DNA from: Myxococcota bacterium
Lineage (GTDB): Bacteria; Myxococcota_A; UBA9160; UBA6930
Assembly: GCA_028285625.1 (NCBI GenBank)
Contig: JANQOX010000021.1
Coordinates: 62,001 to 126,000, forward strand
Direction of reading: 5' to 3'
Length of the DNA: 64,000 bases
Shown: positions 1 to 9,239 of the stretch, one piece after another
Position numbering within the stretch: position 1 is the first letter of the stretch
Layout of the letters: every line of letters begins with the position of its first letter
Program-made: the position numbers and the translations under genes
The notes under the pieces: model-generated
What the model was told of the DNA's origin: nothing
Database searches by the model: none
What the model saw: only the letters and a program-made list of their open reading frames with translations

Positions 1-890
1 GCGCGCACCGCCGCACGTGCCTCGTCCGAGAGCTGCGAGGGGTCCTGGATGCCGGCGGCCTGCAGGCCCGCCATGAGCTTCTCCCAGATGCGCGGCACGC
101 CGCCGAAGAAGGTGGGCCTCGCCTCGGTCAGCGCCTGGCTCAGTTGCCGCGGGTCGGCCAGGCTCGTGATCTGCAGGCCCGTCGCCATGGCCGCGTAGTG
201 CGACAGCAGACGGTCGGCGACATGGGCGGCGGGCAGGTAGCTGATCGCGCGGTCGCCCGCGCCGATCGAACCCATGGTCGGCAGCAAGAGTTCCAGTTCG
301 ACCAGCAGGTTCTCGTGGGTGAGCTCGACGCCCTTGGGCGGGCCGGTGGTACCCGACGTGTAGATGAGGGTCGCCACGTCCGAGCCTTCGACCTCGCGCC
401 AGCGTGCCTCGTAGGCCGCGGTGTCGAACTCGCTTCGGCGCCCGGCCTCGAGCTGGTCGAGCGAGATCGCGCCGTCGGCCGCGCCGTCCACGCAGACCAC
501 GTGCTCGACGGCGCTGCTGCGGGCTTCGAGCACGCGCGGTACGAAGGCCGCATCGCAAAGCACCACGCGATTGGCGGCGTTGCTGAAGAGGTACTCGATC
601 TGCTCCGGGGCCGAGGTGTTGTAGATCGAGAACGGGACGGCGCCCAGGTGCAGCGCCGCGGTGTCGGCCAGATGGAACTCGGGGCGGTTCGTCATCATGA
701 GGCCCACGGTCTCGCCGCGCTGCACGCCCAGCGCCTCGAGGCCGCCCGCGATGCGCTCGACGCGTCGGCCGTACTCGGCCCAGCTGAGCTCCTGGCCGCC
801 GCCGGGCGTGCGCAGGGCCAGCGCCTCTGCGGCGCCAGCCGCCGTTCGTTGGAAGGCCTCGCAAAGACTCGCCGCTCGTCGCTCTGCCAC
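1..890 (-). CDS. AMP-dependent acyl-CoA synthetase/ligase (long-chain fatty-acid CoA ligase type), truncated by window edge
   Basis: Translated from GTG at 890: VAERRAASLCEAF...GETVGLMMTNRPEFHLAD...DVATLIYTSGTTGPPKGVELTHENL...ISYLPAAHVADRLLSHY; the IYTSGTTGPPKG AMP-binding signature is clear. Open to the left window edge, so absent from the ORF track. Confidence 0.92.
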   Translation of the reverse strand, partial: MAERRAASLCEAFQRTAAGAAEALALRTPGGGQELSWAEYGRRVERIAGGLEALGVQRGETVGLMMTNRPEFHLADTAALHLGAVPFSIYNTSAPEQIEYLFSNAANRVVLCDAAFVPRVLEARSSAVEHVVCVDGAADGAISLDQLEAGRRSEFDTAAYEARWREVEGSDVATLIYTSGTTGPPKGVELTHENLLVELELLLPTMGSIGAGDRAISYLPAAHVADRLLSHYAAMATGLQITSLADPRQLSQALTEARPTFFGGVPRIWEKLMAGLQAAGIQDPSQLSDEARAAVR

Positions 891-1113
891 GTGTACCTCC
901 TCGCCCCAAATCGGGCCTCGCGCGGAGTGCCATGATTCCACAGGGCCCGTGGCCGCCGCGACCCGCCTGGCCACCGAAACGAGGCGCTGGTTCGGCCCGG
1001 CGGCTGCTCTAGACGGGCACTGCGGGCTCAGCCTGCGACCGCTCGATTGCCCAGCCGGTGGCGGTCGACCTCGACACCCGGGGGGCTCCGTTCCGACGGC
1101 TACCCTCCAGCCC

Positions 1114-1341
1114 ATGACGGATTCCGCAGACGCGGCGGGCAATGGCCTGCTGGCCGATCTCACCCAGGACGACCACGCCCACCTCGACGCCCGGGGCTGG
1201 GTCAAGGTCGCCAAAGACATCGTCTGGATCGAGCCCGGGGGCCGTGCGCGCCGTGAGCCGCTCGCCAGCAGCTACTACCTGGCGACCCGACGCGGGATGT
1301 TCCGCGTGAGCCGACTCACGCGCGAGGTGATCGAGGTCTAG
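1114..1341 (+). CDS. small hypothetical protein (75 aa)
   Basis: In-frame ATG at 1114 inside ORF 661..1341: MTDSADAAGNGLLADLTQDDHAHLDARGWVKVAKDIVWIEPGGRARREPLASSYYLATRRGMFRVSRLTREVIEV; same strand as and upstream of the MaoC genes. Confidence 0.5.
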   Translation: MTDSADAAGNGLLADLTQDDHAHLDARGWVKVAKDIVWIEPGGRARREPLASSYYLATRRGMFRVSRLTREVIEV

Positions 1342-1407
1342 CTCGGGCGCCCCGCGATCGCGTACTCTGGTCGGCCACCCGATGCGCGGTGGGTCGAAAC
1401 GAGGACG

Positions 1408-1980
1408 ATGGTGAGCGAGACGGACGAGCTTTGGGAGCGACTGGAAGGGTACGTCGGCAAGCCGATGGGCCCGCCGTCGGTGGCGCCGGACCCGGTCAAC
1501 GTGCCGATGATCCGGCACTGGGTCGACGCGTTCGATGACCGCAACCCGGTCTACCTCGACGAAGAGGCCGCGGCCTCGTCGCGCTTCGATGGCATCGTGG
1601 CACCCCCGGCCATGTTGCAGGCCTGGGGCATGCCCCGACCGAAGATCGAGGGCATCGCCGAGCGCGGCGGCAAGCCGGACGAGATGGCCTTCGACAACCC
1701 GCTCATGGCACTCGACGAGGCGGGCTACGTCGGAACCCTGGCCACCAACTCCGAGCTCGAATTCGAGCGCTACCTGCGGCCCGGAGACCTGCTGCAGCTC
1801 TCGATCGAGGTCGAGTCGATCTCGCCGCGAAAGACCACGAGCCTCGGGCAGGGCTACTTCGTGACCTGGGTGACCACCTACACGGCGGGCGATGGCGAGG
1901 TCGTGGGCCGCCAGCTCTTCCGCGTGTTCAAGTTCGATCCGAGCACGATCGACCCGAGCCGGCTGGGGGGTGGCGCATGA
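1408..1980 (+). CDS. MaoC-like dehydratase, FAS1-type N-terminal hot-dog domain
   Basis: 190 aa with MaoC_dehydrat_N-like pattern (YVGKPMGPPSVAPDPVNVPMIRHWVDAFDDRNPVYLDEEAA...GIVAPPAMLQAW); overlaps next CDS by ATGA. Confidence 0.85.
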   Translation: MVSETDELWERLEGYVGKPMGPPSVAPDPVNVPMIRHWVDAFDDRNPVYLDEEAAASSRFDGIVAPPAMLQAWGMPRPKIEGIAERGGKPDEMAFDNPLMALDEAGYVGTLATNSELEFERYLRPGDLLQLSIEVESISPRKTTSLGQGYFVTWVTTYTAGDGEVVGRQLFRVFKFDPSTIDPSRLGGGA

Positions 1981-2399
1981 GCGGAGCCAACGCGAGCGCA
2001 GGCGTCGCCATTGGCGACGAGCTTCCCGTCTTCGAGCTGCCCGTGACCTCGACGGTGATCGTCGCCGGGGCCATCGCCTCACGCGACTTCATGCCGGCCC
2101 ACCACGACGCCGAGTACGCCCGGTCCCAGGGCGCGCCCGATCTGTTCATGAACATCCTCACCACCAACGGCTACGTGGCGCGCTTCGTCACCGACTGGGC
2201 CGGGCCCGAGGCGATGCTGCGCAACGTGAAGATCCGCCTCGGCGTGCCGGCCGTCCCCGGTCAGGCGCTGCGCTTCAGCGGCCGCGTCACCGGCGTGGCC
2301 GAAGAGGGCGACGAGCGCACGATCGATCTCGAGGTGCGCGCCGCCAACGACCTCGGCGATCACGCGACGGGCACGGTGCAGGTCTCGCTACCGCGCTGA
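1977..2399 (+). CDS. MaoC family dehydratase (hot-dog)
   Basis: 140 aa; ASRDFMPAHHDAEYARSQGAPDLFMNILTTNGYVARFVTDWAGPEA resembles the hydratase-2 D/H motif region; translationally coupled to 1408..1980. Confidence 0.85.
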   Translation: MSGANASAGVAIGDELPVFELPVTSTVIVAGAIASRDFMPAHHDAEYARSQGAPDLFMNILTTNGYVARFVTDWAGPEAMLRNVKIRLGVPAVPGQALRFSGRVTGVAEEGDERTIDLEVRAANDLGDHATGTVQVSLPR

Positions 2400-2454
2400 C
2401 GGGTACCCCGCTCCAACTGCTCGCCGGGCCGGCCCCGACCGGGCGGGCTCCTCG

Positions 2455-4905
2455 TCAGAGTCCGGCGGGGCGGCTCCCGATCACGCCGTCCGCTTCGAGC
2501 TCTTCGAGCGCTTCGCGCGGCAGACCAAGGATCCCGCAGAGCACCGCTTCGTTGTGCTGGCCCAGCGTGGGCGCGGGTGTTCGCAGCCACCTCTCCACGC
2601 CCTCGTAGCGAAACGGCAGGCCCGGCAGGGGCATGGCGCTCACCACCGGGTGTTCGGGCCTCTCGAAGTACCGGCGCGCGCGGAGCTGCGGGTTCGTCTG
2701 CAGCAGCCGGCACGGGCTCGTCACCTCCGAGGCGAACACGCCCCGCGCGCGAAGCAGGGCGACCAACTCGGCGCGGTCGCGGCCGGCGGTCCACGCACCC
2801 AGGTGCGCATCGATCGAATCGTGGGCCGCGCGCCGGCCGGCACGGGTCTCGAGGGCCGGGTCCATGGCCCACTCGGGGCGGCCCAGGGCCTCGCGTAGCG
2901 CGCGCCATTGGGCGTCGGTCGCGACGGAGAGCGCGAGCCACCGGTCGGTCGCGCCCGGCCCCTCGGCACAGGCGTAGAGCCCCTGGGGCGCGGCCAGTGG
3001 CGATCGGTTGCCCTCGCGGCCCAGCAGGCGGCCGAATGCGCTCCATTCGAGCACCTGCTCGGCCGCGATGTTGAGCGCGGCTTCGACCATGGTGCTCTCC
3101 ACGTGATGGCCGTGGCCCGAGGCCTTGCGCTGCTCGAGCGCCACCAGCAGGGCGAAGGCGGCGTGCATGCCGGCCACGGGGTCGCACGGGCCACGTGGGA
3201 TGCGCGGCTGGTCGTCGACGTGGCCCGTGACCCAGGCCAGGCCCGAGAGCTGCTCCATGGTCTGCGCGAAGCCCGGGTGGTCTCGCCACGGACCGGACAG
3301 CCCGAAGGCGGGCATGCGTAGCAGGATCGCCCGAGGGTTGATCTCGCGGACGCGCTCCCAGGAGAGGCCGAAGTTGTCGAGCACGCGCGGCGTGAAGTTC
3401 TCGACCACCGCGTCGCACTGCCCGATCAGCTCTTCGAGCAGCGCCAGGCCACGGGGGTTCGCGAGGTCGAGCGTCACCCCGAGCTTGTTGCTGTTCGCGT
3501 GGAGGAAGTGCGGGCAGGCGTCCCACCACTGGTCGTAGTGGGCCTGCATCATGCCGCCCACCATGCGCAGGCCGTCGGGTCGCGTGGTCGATTCGACGTG
3601 GATGACCTCGGCCCCGAAGCTGGCCAGCACCTGGGTGGCGGCGGGCCCCGCCCACCAGGCGGTGAGGTCGAGGATGCGAAGGCCCTCGAGGGGTAGCGCC
3701 CCATCCGCCTCGGCGGTTGCGCCGGGTTCGGCTTCGCGGTCTCGGAACGCGGCCGAGTCGGCATGCTCGCCCAGCTGCGGCGCTGGGGGTGGGGTCTTCG
3801 GGCCGGCGTCGTCGATGCGGTAGGGGCGTCGCGGCTGCAAGAACCGCCCTTCCGCATCGGGGCCGAACACACCGCGCTCGGCGAGCTGCTCGTGGGCGAG
3901 CACGGTCTCGCCATTGCCGATCGGCGCCACCGGGATCCGCAGCAGCGATGCAAGCTCGATGATCTCGGCCGTGGTCTTGCCCGAGAGCCAGGGGCGCATG
4001 ATCCCGGTCCACTCGTCGAAGCGCATGAGCCGCCCCGCAAACTGGGCCAGCGCCTCGTCGGCCTGCAGGTCGGGACGCTCGATCATCAGCAGGAAGTCCG
4101 AGAACTGCTGGCGTGAGTTCGTGCAGAAGCCCACGAAGCCGTCGGCGGTCGGCTCGATCGAGGGCGTCTCCACCGAGGGCGCGAGAAAGGCGTGCTCGGG
4201 GTCGGCGGGGCTGCCGTTCATCAGCCTGTTCATGGTCTCGGAGTAGTTCGTGAAGACGAAGTTCGCGGTCTCGAGGATCGAGAGGTCGATGTGCTCGCCG
4301 CGCCCGGTGGCGCGTGCGCGCAGCACGGCGGGCAGCGCCGCGACGGCCCCGAAGCAGCCCGCCGCCCACTCGCCGACGCGGCCCCCCGCCTGGAAGGGCT
4401 CCTGTCCGAGCAGGGCGCGCATGGCGGTCGACCCCGACTCGGCCTGCAGGGTGAACTCGTTGGCGCCGCGGTCGGCCCACGGCCCGGCAAGGCCGTAGGG
4501 CGTGATCGAGAGCACGACGAGCGCCGGATGGGCCTCGCGCAGCGCGGCCACGTCGAGGCCCGGCCGGTCGTCGGATGGGCCGTCGCAGGTCAGCCCGTGG
4601 GCCTCGATCACGAGATCGGCCTCGGCCAGTAGCGCGGCGACCTGCGAGTCGGCGACGGTGCCGACGACCGACTGCTTGCCCGCGTTGAGAAACGTGAAGA
4701 GCGGCGCGTCGCGTCCGTCTGGCTCGGCGGTCGAGGGGGACCCGCGGCGCAGCGCGTCGCCGGTGGCGGGCTCGACCTTGATGACGTCGGCGCCGGCGTC
4801 GACGAAGAGCTTGGAGCAGTAGGGCCCGGCGATCTGCTGCGAGAAGTCCAGTACGCGCACGCCGGCGAGCGCACGCTCGTCGGCGGTCCCGTCTCGTTCG
4901 CTCAC
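2455..4905 (-). CDS. Tandem-fused family III CoA-transferase (CaiB/BaiF), two domains
   Basis: From GTG 4905: VSERDGTADERALAGVRVLDFSQQIAGPYCSKLFVDAGADVIKVEPATGD... and second half LEGLRILDLTAWWAGPAATQVLASFGAEVIHVESTTRPDGLR...; two CaiB-type N-termini in one chain. Confidence 0.9.
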   Translation of the reverse strand: MSERDGTADERALAGVRVLDFSQQIAGPYCSKLFVDAGADVIKVEPATGDALRRGSPSTAEPDGRDAPLFTFLNAGKQSVVGTVADSQVAALLAEADLVIEAHGLTCDGPSDDRPGLDVAALREAHPALVVLSITPYGLAGPWADRGANEFTLQAESGSTAMRALLGQEPFQAGGRVGEWAAGCFGAVAALPAVLRARATGRGEHIDLSILETANFVFTNYSETMNRLMNGSPADPEHAFLAPSVETPSIEPTADGFVGFCTNSRQQFSDFLLMIERPDLQADEALAQFAGRLMRFDEWTGIMRPWLSGKTTAEIIELASLLRIPVAPIGNGETVLAHEQLAERGVFGPDAEGRFLQPRRPYRIDDAGPKTPPPAPQLGEHADSAAFRDREAEPGATAEADGALPLEGLRILDLTAWWAGPAATQVLASFGAEVIHVESTTRPDGLRMVGGMMQAHYDQWWDACPHFLHANSNKLGVTLDLANPRGLALLEELIGQCDAVVENFTPRVLDNFGLSWERVREINPRAILLRMPAFGLSGPWRDHPGFAQTMEQLSGLAWVTGHVDDQPRIPRGPCDPVAGMHAAFALLVALEQRKASGHGHHVESTMVEAALNIAAEQVLEWSAFGRLLGREGNRSPLAAPQGLYACAEGPGATDRWLALSVATDAQWRALREALGRPEWAMDPALETRAGRRAAHDSIDAHLGAWTAGRDRAELVALLRARGVFASEVTSPCRLLQTNPQLRARRYFERPEHPVVSAMPLPGLPFRYEGVERWLRTPAPTLGQHNEAVLCGILGLPREALEELEADGVIGSRPAGL

Positions 4906-5064
4906 CCGTTCAGGCCAGCCGCACGCGGCGACGTCGCGTGAAGGCCTCGTGCGGAAACCCAGCCCGGAAGCTCTCGGTGTCGTTCTGGTCGATCCCGGCG
5001 GGATCGGACGTGGGCCGTCGGGGCTCGACCATGGGCGCTCCTCGCTCGGTCGGCCGACCTTGCC

Positions 5065-5096
5065 ACAAATCGAAAACTGATTCAATATTCAACAAT
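5065..5096. promoter_or_regulatory. AT-rich divergent promoter/operator candidate between CoA-transferase and TetR
   Basis: CACAAATCGAAAACTGATTCAATATTCAACA, with 7-bp direct repeat TTCAATA/TTCAACA (5081-5094) abutting the tetR ATG. Confidence 0.4.
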
Positions 5097-5754
5097 GCCC
5101 AAGAGCGCCTCCTTGGATCGCGTGCCGGCGCCGGCCGAGCACGCCGGCTACGCCAAGTCGCGCGAGACCCGGGCCCGCATCCTCGAGGCGGGGCTGGCCG
5201 AGGCCAGCGACGCCGGCTTCCACAAGGCCTCCCTCGCTCGCATCGCGGCGCGCGCGGGCGTGGCGCTCGGCAGCGTGAGCTACCACTTCGGCTCGCGCGA
5301 CGAGCTGCTGCGCGAGCTGATGACGGCGCTGATGGCAGACCTCATGACCGGGCTCGACGCAGCCGACGCCCGCGAGGGCTCCGACTTCTTCGAGCGCGAG
5401 CGGGCGGCGCTGCTCACCTACCTGGACCACGCGCGCAAGCAGCCGGCGCTGGTGCGCCTGGCCGACGAGATCAAGCTTCACGAGCCCGACCTCTACCGCC
5501 GCGGCGCCGATCGGATGGCCGAGCGCATGGCCGAGCGCATTCGCGTCGGCATCGAGGAGGGGGCGCTTCGCCCGATGGACGAGTCGCAGATCGCGGCCCA
5601 GGCGCAGTTCCTGCTCGGTGCGCGGCACTTTCTCGATCGCATGATCGAAGACGGCCACGGGCTCGCCGACGAGGCGGTCGTCGACGGCTACCTCGGTCTG
5701 GTACGCGATGGGCTCGCTGCGCCGCGACGCCCGCGCAGGGGGAAGCGGCGTTGA
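5095..5754 (+). CDS. TetR/AcrR family transcriptional regulator
   Basis: SRETRARILEAGLAEASDAGFHKASLARIAARAGVALGSVSYHFGSRDELLRELM, classical TetR HTH. Confidence 0.93.
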   Translation: MPKSASLDRVPAPAEHAGYAKSRETRARILEAGLAEASDAGFHKASLARIAARAGVALGSVSYHFGSRDELLRELMTALMADLMTGLDAADAREGSDFFERERAALLTYLDHARKQPALVRLADEIKLHEPDLYRRGADRMAERMAERIRVGIEEGALRPMDESQIAAQAQFLLGARHFLDRMIEDGHGLADEAVVDGYLGLVRDGLAAPRRPRRGKRR

Positions 5755-7562
5755 CCGCCGACGATCCGAAGGCACGGCCCGAGCTCGGCTTCGACCCCGA
5801 CGCGCTGCGCAAGAAGTACGACGCAGAGCGCGACAAGCGCCTGCGGCCCGACGGCAACGACCAGTACGTCGAGATGGCGGGCGACTTCGCCCACTTCGAA
5901 CGCGACCCGTACGTCGCGCCGGGCTACACGCGCGAGCCGCTCACCGACGAGATCGACGTGGCCGTGATCGGCGGGGGCTTCGGTGGGCTGCTGGCGGGGG
6001 CCCGCCTGCGCCAGCTCGGCGTGCAGGACGTACGGATCATCGAGAAGGGCGGCGACTTCGGCGGCACCTGGTACTGGAACCGCTACCCGGGTCTGGCGTG
6101 CGACATCGAGTCCTACGTCTACCTGCCGCTGCTCGAAGAGCTCGGCTACGTCCCCGTCGAGAAGTACAGCCGCGGCGACGAGATCTTCGCCCACTGCCGG
6201 GCCATCGCCGAGAAGTACGACCTCTATCGTGGCGCGTGTCTGCAGACCCAGGTGACCGAGATCCGCTGGGACGAAGCCGCCTCGCGCTGGACGGTCGCCA
6301 CGAACCACGGCGACGCTATGCGCGCGCGCTTCGTGTGCCTGGCCAACGGCTTCCTCCAGAAGCCCAAGCTGCCCGGCATCCCCGGTCTCGAGACCTTCGG
6401 CGGCAAGAGCTTCCACACCAGCCGCTGGGACTACGCGTACACCGGGGGCGATGCAAACGGCGACCTCACGGGGCTGCGCGACAAGCGCGTGGGCATCATC
6501 GGGACGGGTGCCACGGCCGTGCAGTGCGTTCCGCACCTGGGCGAGAGCGCCGAACACCTCTACGTCTTCCAGCGCACGCCGTCCTCCATCGGCGTACGCG
6601 CGAACCGACCGACCGACCCCGCGTGGGCGCGCGGTCTCGAGCCGGGCTGGCAGCAGCGGCGCATCGACAACTTCCAGATCCTCACCGCAGGGGGCTATCA
6701 GGAAGAAGACCTGGTCGACGACGGCTGGACCGACATCGTGCGCAAGATCCTGAACCTGATGCTCTCGAGTGCCGACCCCGACGTTTCGCCCGAGGCCATC
6801 GCCGAGACCGTCGAGCTCGCCGACTTCATGCAGATGGAAGAGATCCGCGCGCGGGTGGACGCGCTCGTCGACGACCCCGCCACCGCCGAGGCGCTCAAGC
6901 CCTGGTACCGGCAGTTCTGCAAGCGGCCCTGCTTCCACGACGGTTACCTCCAGACCTTCAACCGCCCCAACGTCACCCTGGTGGACACCGAAGGACGCGG
7001 TGTGGAGCGCATCACCGAGAAGGGCGTCGTCGCCGCCGGCCGCGAGTACCCGCTCGATTGCCTGATCTTCGCCACGGGCTTCGAGGTGGGCACCGACTAC
7101 TCGCGTCGTGCGGGCTACCCGATCGTCGGGCGCGAGGGACTGACGCTCACCGACAAGTGGTCCGACGGGGTTCGCACGCTCCACGGCCTGCACATCCACG
7201 GCTTTCCCAACTGCTTCATGATGAGCGTCGCGCAGTCGGGGTTCACCGTGAACTTCCCCTACCTTCTCGACGTGCAGGCCCGCCACGTCGCGTGGATCGT
7301 CGAGCAGGCGCTGGGCCAGGGCATCGAACGGCTCGAGGCCTCGTCGCAGGCCGAGGCCGACTGGGTAGACAAGGTGATCGCCTGTGGAGATCGCACCATC
7401 GAGTTCTCGGAGAACTGCACGCCGGGCTACTACAACGCCGAGGGCCAGGCCGATGACAAGACGCGACAGGGGGGCTTCTACTTCGGCGAGCCCACCGAGT
7501 TCGCCGACATGCTCGAGGCCTGGCGGGCCGAGGGCACACTCGACGGTCTGGAGCGAGGCTAG
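5751..7562 (+). CDS. Flavin-containing (Baeyer-Villiger type) monooxygenase
   Basis: TTG start overlapping tetR stop; DVAVIGGGFGGLLAGARLRQLG (FAD GxGxxG), GGTWYWNRYPGLACDIESYVYLPLLEE, SFHTSRWDY, KRVGIIGTGATAVQCVP (NADP GxGxxA); typical CHMO/BVMO-like pattern. Confidence 0.9.
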   Translation: MTADDPKARPELGFDPDALRKKYDAERDKRLRPDGNDQYVEMAGDFAHFERDPYVAPGYTREPLTDEIDVAVIGGGFGGLLAGARLRQLGVQDVRIIEKGGDFGGTWYWNRYPGLACDIESYVYLPLLEELGYVPVEKYSRGDEIFAHCRAIAEKYDLYRGACLQTQVTEIRWDEAASRWTVATNHGDAMRARFVCLANGFLQKPKLPGIPGLETFGGKSFHTSRWDYAYTGGDANGDLTGLRDKRVGIIGTGATAVQCVPHLGESAEHLYVFQRTPSSIGVRANRPTDPAWARGLEPGWQQRRIDNFQILTAGGYQEEDLVDDGWTDIVRKILNLMLSSADPDVSPEAIAETVELADFMQMEEIRARVDALVDDPATAEALKPWYRQFCKRPCFHDGYLQTFNRPNVTLVDTEGRGVERITEKGVVAAGREYPLDCLIFATGFEVGTDYSRRAGYPIVGREGLTLTDKWSDGVRTLHGLHIHGFPNCFMMSVAQSGFTVNFPYLLDVQARHVAWIVEQALGQGIERLEASSQAEADWVDKVIACGDRTIEFSENCTPGYYNAEGQADDKTRQGGFYFGEPTEFADMLEAWRAEGTLDGLERG

Positions 7563-7588
7563 GTGTGCCGCGCACGGAGGAGGCGACG

Positions 7589-8053
7589 ATGAGCCAGAGC
7601 CACTTCGACCCGAGTCGCTACGCCTGGCGCAAGGTGGAGGGCGAGCCGGGGCTCGCCTTCCCGGTGCATCATGACTACACGATCCTCGGCTACGACCTGG
7701 CCGCGGGCACCCTGGACATGATCGTGCGCTGGCAGGGCGACGGCGGGCACTGCCCGATCCACCGCCACGTGGCGACCACCACCGTCCTGGTGCTCGAGGG
7801 CGAGCAGCATCTCTGGGACCTGCACCCGGACGGCTCGCGCGGCGAGCACCGGGTGCGGCGCGCGGGCGACTACGCGCTGTCCGTGGGCGACGCCCTGCCG
7901 CACCTCGAGCGCGGGGGGGACGCGGGCGGCGTGGTCTTCTTCGGCAACCACGCCGCCGACGGTCGTCTCTACGAGTTCTTCGACGAGGACATGAAGCTCG
8001 TGGCCGACGTCACCATGGAGACGCTCGTCACCGACTGGAAGGCGAACACCTGA
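7589..8053 (+). CDS. Cupin-domain protein
   Basis: GGHCPIHRHVATTTVLVLEGEQHLWDLHPDGS...GDYALSVGDALPHLERGGDAGGVVFFGNHA, cupin metal motifs. Confidence 0.75.
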   Translation: MSQSHFDPSRYAWRKVEGEPGLAFPVHHDYTILGYDLAAGTLDMIVRWQGDGGHCPIHRHVATTTVLVLEGEQHLWDLHPDGSRGEHRVRRAGDYALSVGDALPHLERGGDAGGVVFFGNHAADGRLYEFFDEDMKLVADVTMETLVTDWKANT

Positions 8054-8060
8054 GGCCGCC

Positions 8061-9236
8061 ATGGAGATCGATCTCACTCCCGAACAGCGACGCTTCCGCG
8101 ATGGTCTGCGCGACTACTTCGCGACGATGATGAACGACGCGCTCCGCGAGGAGCTCGGCTCGGGCTGGGAGGGCGGTGGCCCCGAGTTTCGCAAGGCCAT
8201 GAAGCAGATGGGCCAGGACGGTCTACTCGGCCTGAGCTGGCCCAAGGAGTACGGCGGCCAGGAGCGCTCGGCCGTGGAGCAGTTCTTGTTCGCCGACGAG
8301 GTGCAGGCGGTGGGCTTTCCGCTGCCCTTCCTCACCCTGAACACCGTGGGCCCGGTGCTGCAGGAGCACGGTACCGAGGCGCAGCGCAAGAGCTTCTGCC
8401 CGCGCATCCTGGCCGGCGAGGTCTTCTTCGCCATCGGCTACTCCGAGCCCGGCGCCGGCACCGACCTCGCTTCGCTCCAGACCCGCGCCGTGCGCGACGG
8501 CGACGAGTGGGTGATCCACGGACAGAAGATGTGGACGAGCCTGGCCGAGTACGCCGACTACGTCTGGCTGGCCGCCCGGACCGACCCCGATGCGCCCAAG
8601 CACCGGGGCCTCTCGATCTTCCTGGTGCCGACCACGGCCGAAGGCTACTCGCGCCAGATCGTGCGCACGGTGGGCGGCGTCTGCACGAATGCCACCTTCT
8701 ACGACGGGGTTCGCGTGCAGGCCGAGAACCTGATCGGCGGCGAGAACAACGGCTGGCGCCTGATCACGGGCCAGCTCAACCACGAGCGCATCTCGCTGAT
8801 GACGGTCGGCAGGCTGCTGCGCGACCTCGCGGCGGTGTCCGACTGGGCGCGCGAGACGCGCGTCGACGGCGAGCGCCTGATCGACAAGGGCTGGGTGCAG
8901 CAGAGCCTCGCGCGCCTCCATGCCAAGGCCCAGGTGCTGCGTCTCATGAACTGGAAGCAGGCGTGGGCCGCCGACCGGGGCCAGCCCAGCATGGCCGACT
9001 CGTCTGCCATCAAGGTCTACGGCAGCGAGCTCCAGATCGAGGCCTACCGTGCGCTGCTCGAGATCCTCGGCGCGCCCGGGCTGCTCGCCAAGCACAGCCC
9101 CGGGGCGGTGCTCGAGGGAAAGATCGAGTCCTCGTACCGCAACGGGCTGATCCTCACCTTTGGCGGCGGCACCAACGAGGTGCAGCGCGACATCATCGCC
9201 ATGGCGGGCCTCGGGCTGCCGCACTACAAGGACTAG
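8061..9236 (+). CDS. Acyl-CoA dehydrogenase
   Basis: MEIDLTPEQRRFRDGLRDYF...AIGYSEPGAGTDLASLQTRAVRDGDEWVIHGQKMWTS...SYRNGLILTFGGGTNEVQRDIIA. Confidence 0.95.
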   Translation: MEIDLTPEQRRFRDGLRDYFATMMNDALREELGSGWEGGGPEFRKAMKQMGQDGLLGLSWPKEYGGQERSAVEQFLFADEVQAVGFPLPFLTLNTVGPVLQEHGTEAQRKSFCPRILAGEVFFAIGYSEPGAGTDLASLQTRAVRDGDEWVIHGQKMWTSLAEYADYVWLAARTDPDAPKHRGLSIFLVPTTAEGYSRQIVRTVGGVCTNATFYDGVRVQAENLIGGENNGWRLITGQLNHERISLMTVGRLLRDLAAVSDWARETRVDGERLIDKGWVQQSLARLHAKAQVLRLMNWKQAWAADRGQPSMADSSAIKVYGSELQIEAYRALLEILGAPGLLAKHSPGAVLEGKIESSYRNGLILTFGGGTNEVQRDIIAMAGLGLPHYKD

Positions 9237-9239
9237 CGG

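Noticed and set aside
4910-5095. 61-aa ORF (MLNIESVFDLWQG...) between CoA-transferase and tetR
   Set aside because: Occupies the divergent promoter region; no recognisable domain; ends 5 bp before the CoA-transferase start. A shorter MVEPRRPTSDPAGIDQ... peptide is possible but unsupported.
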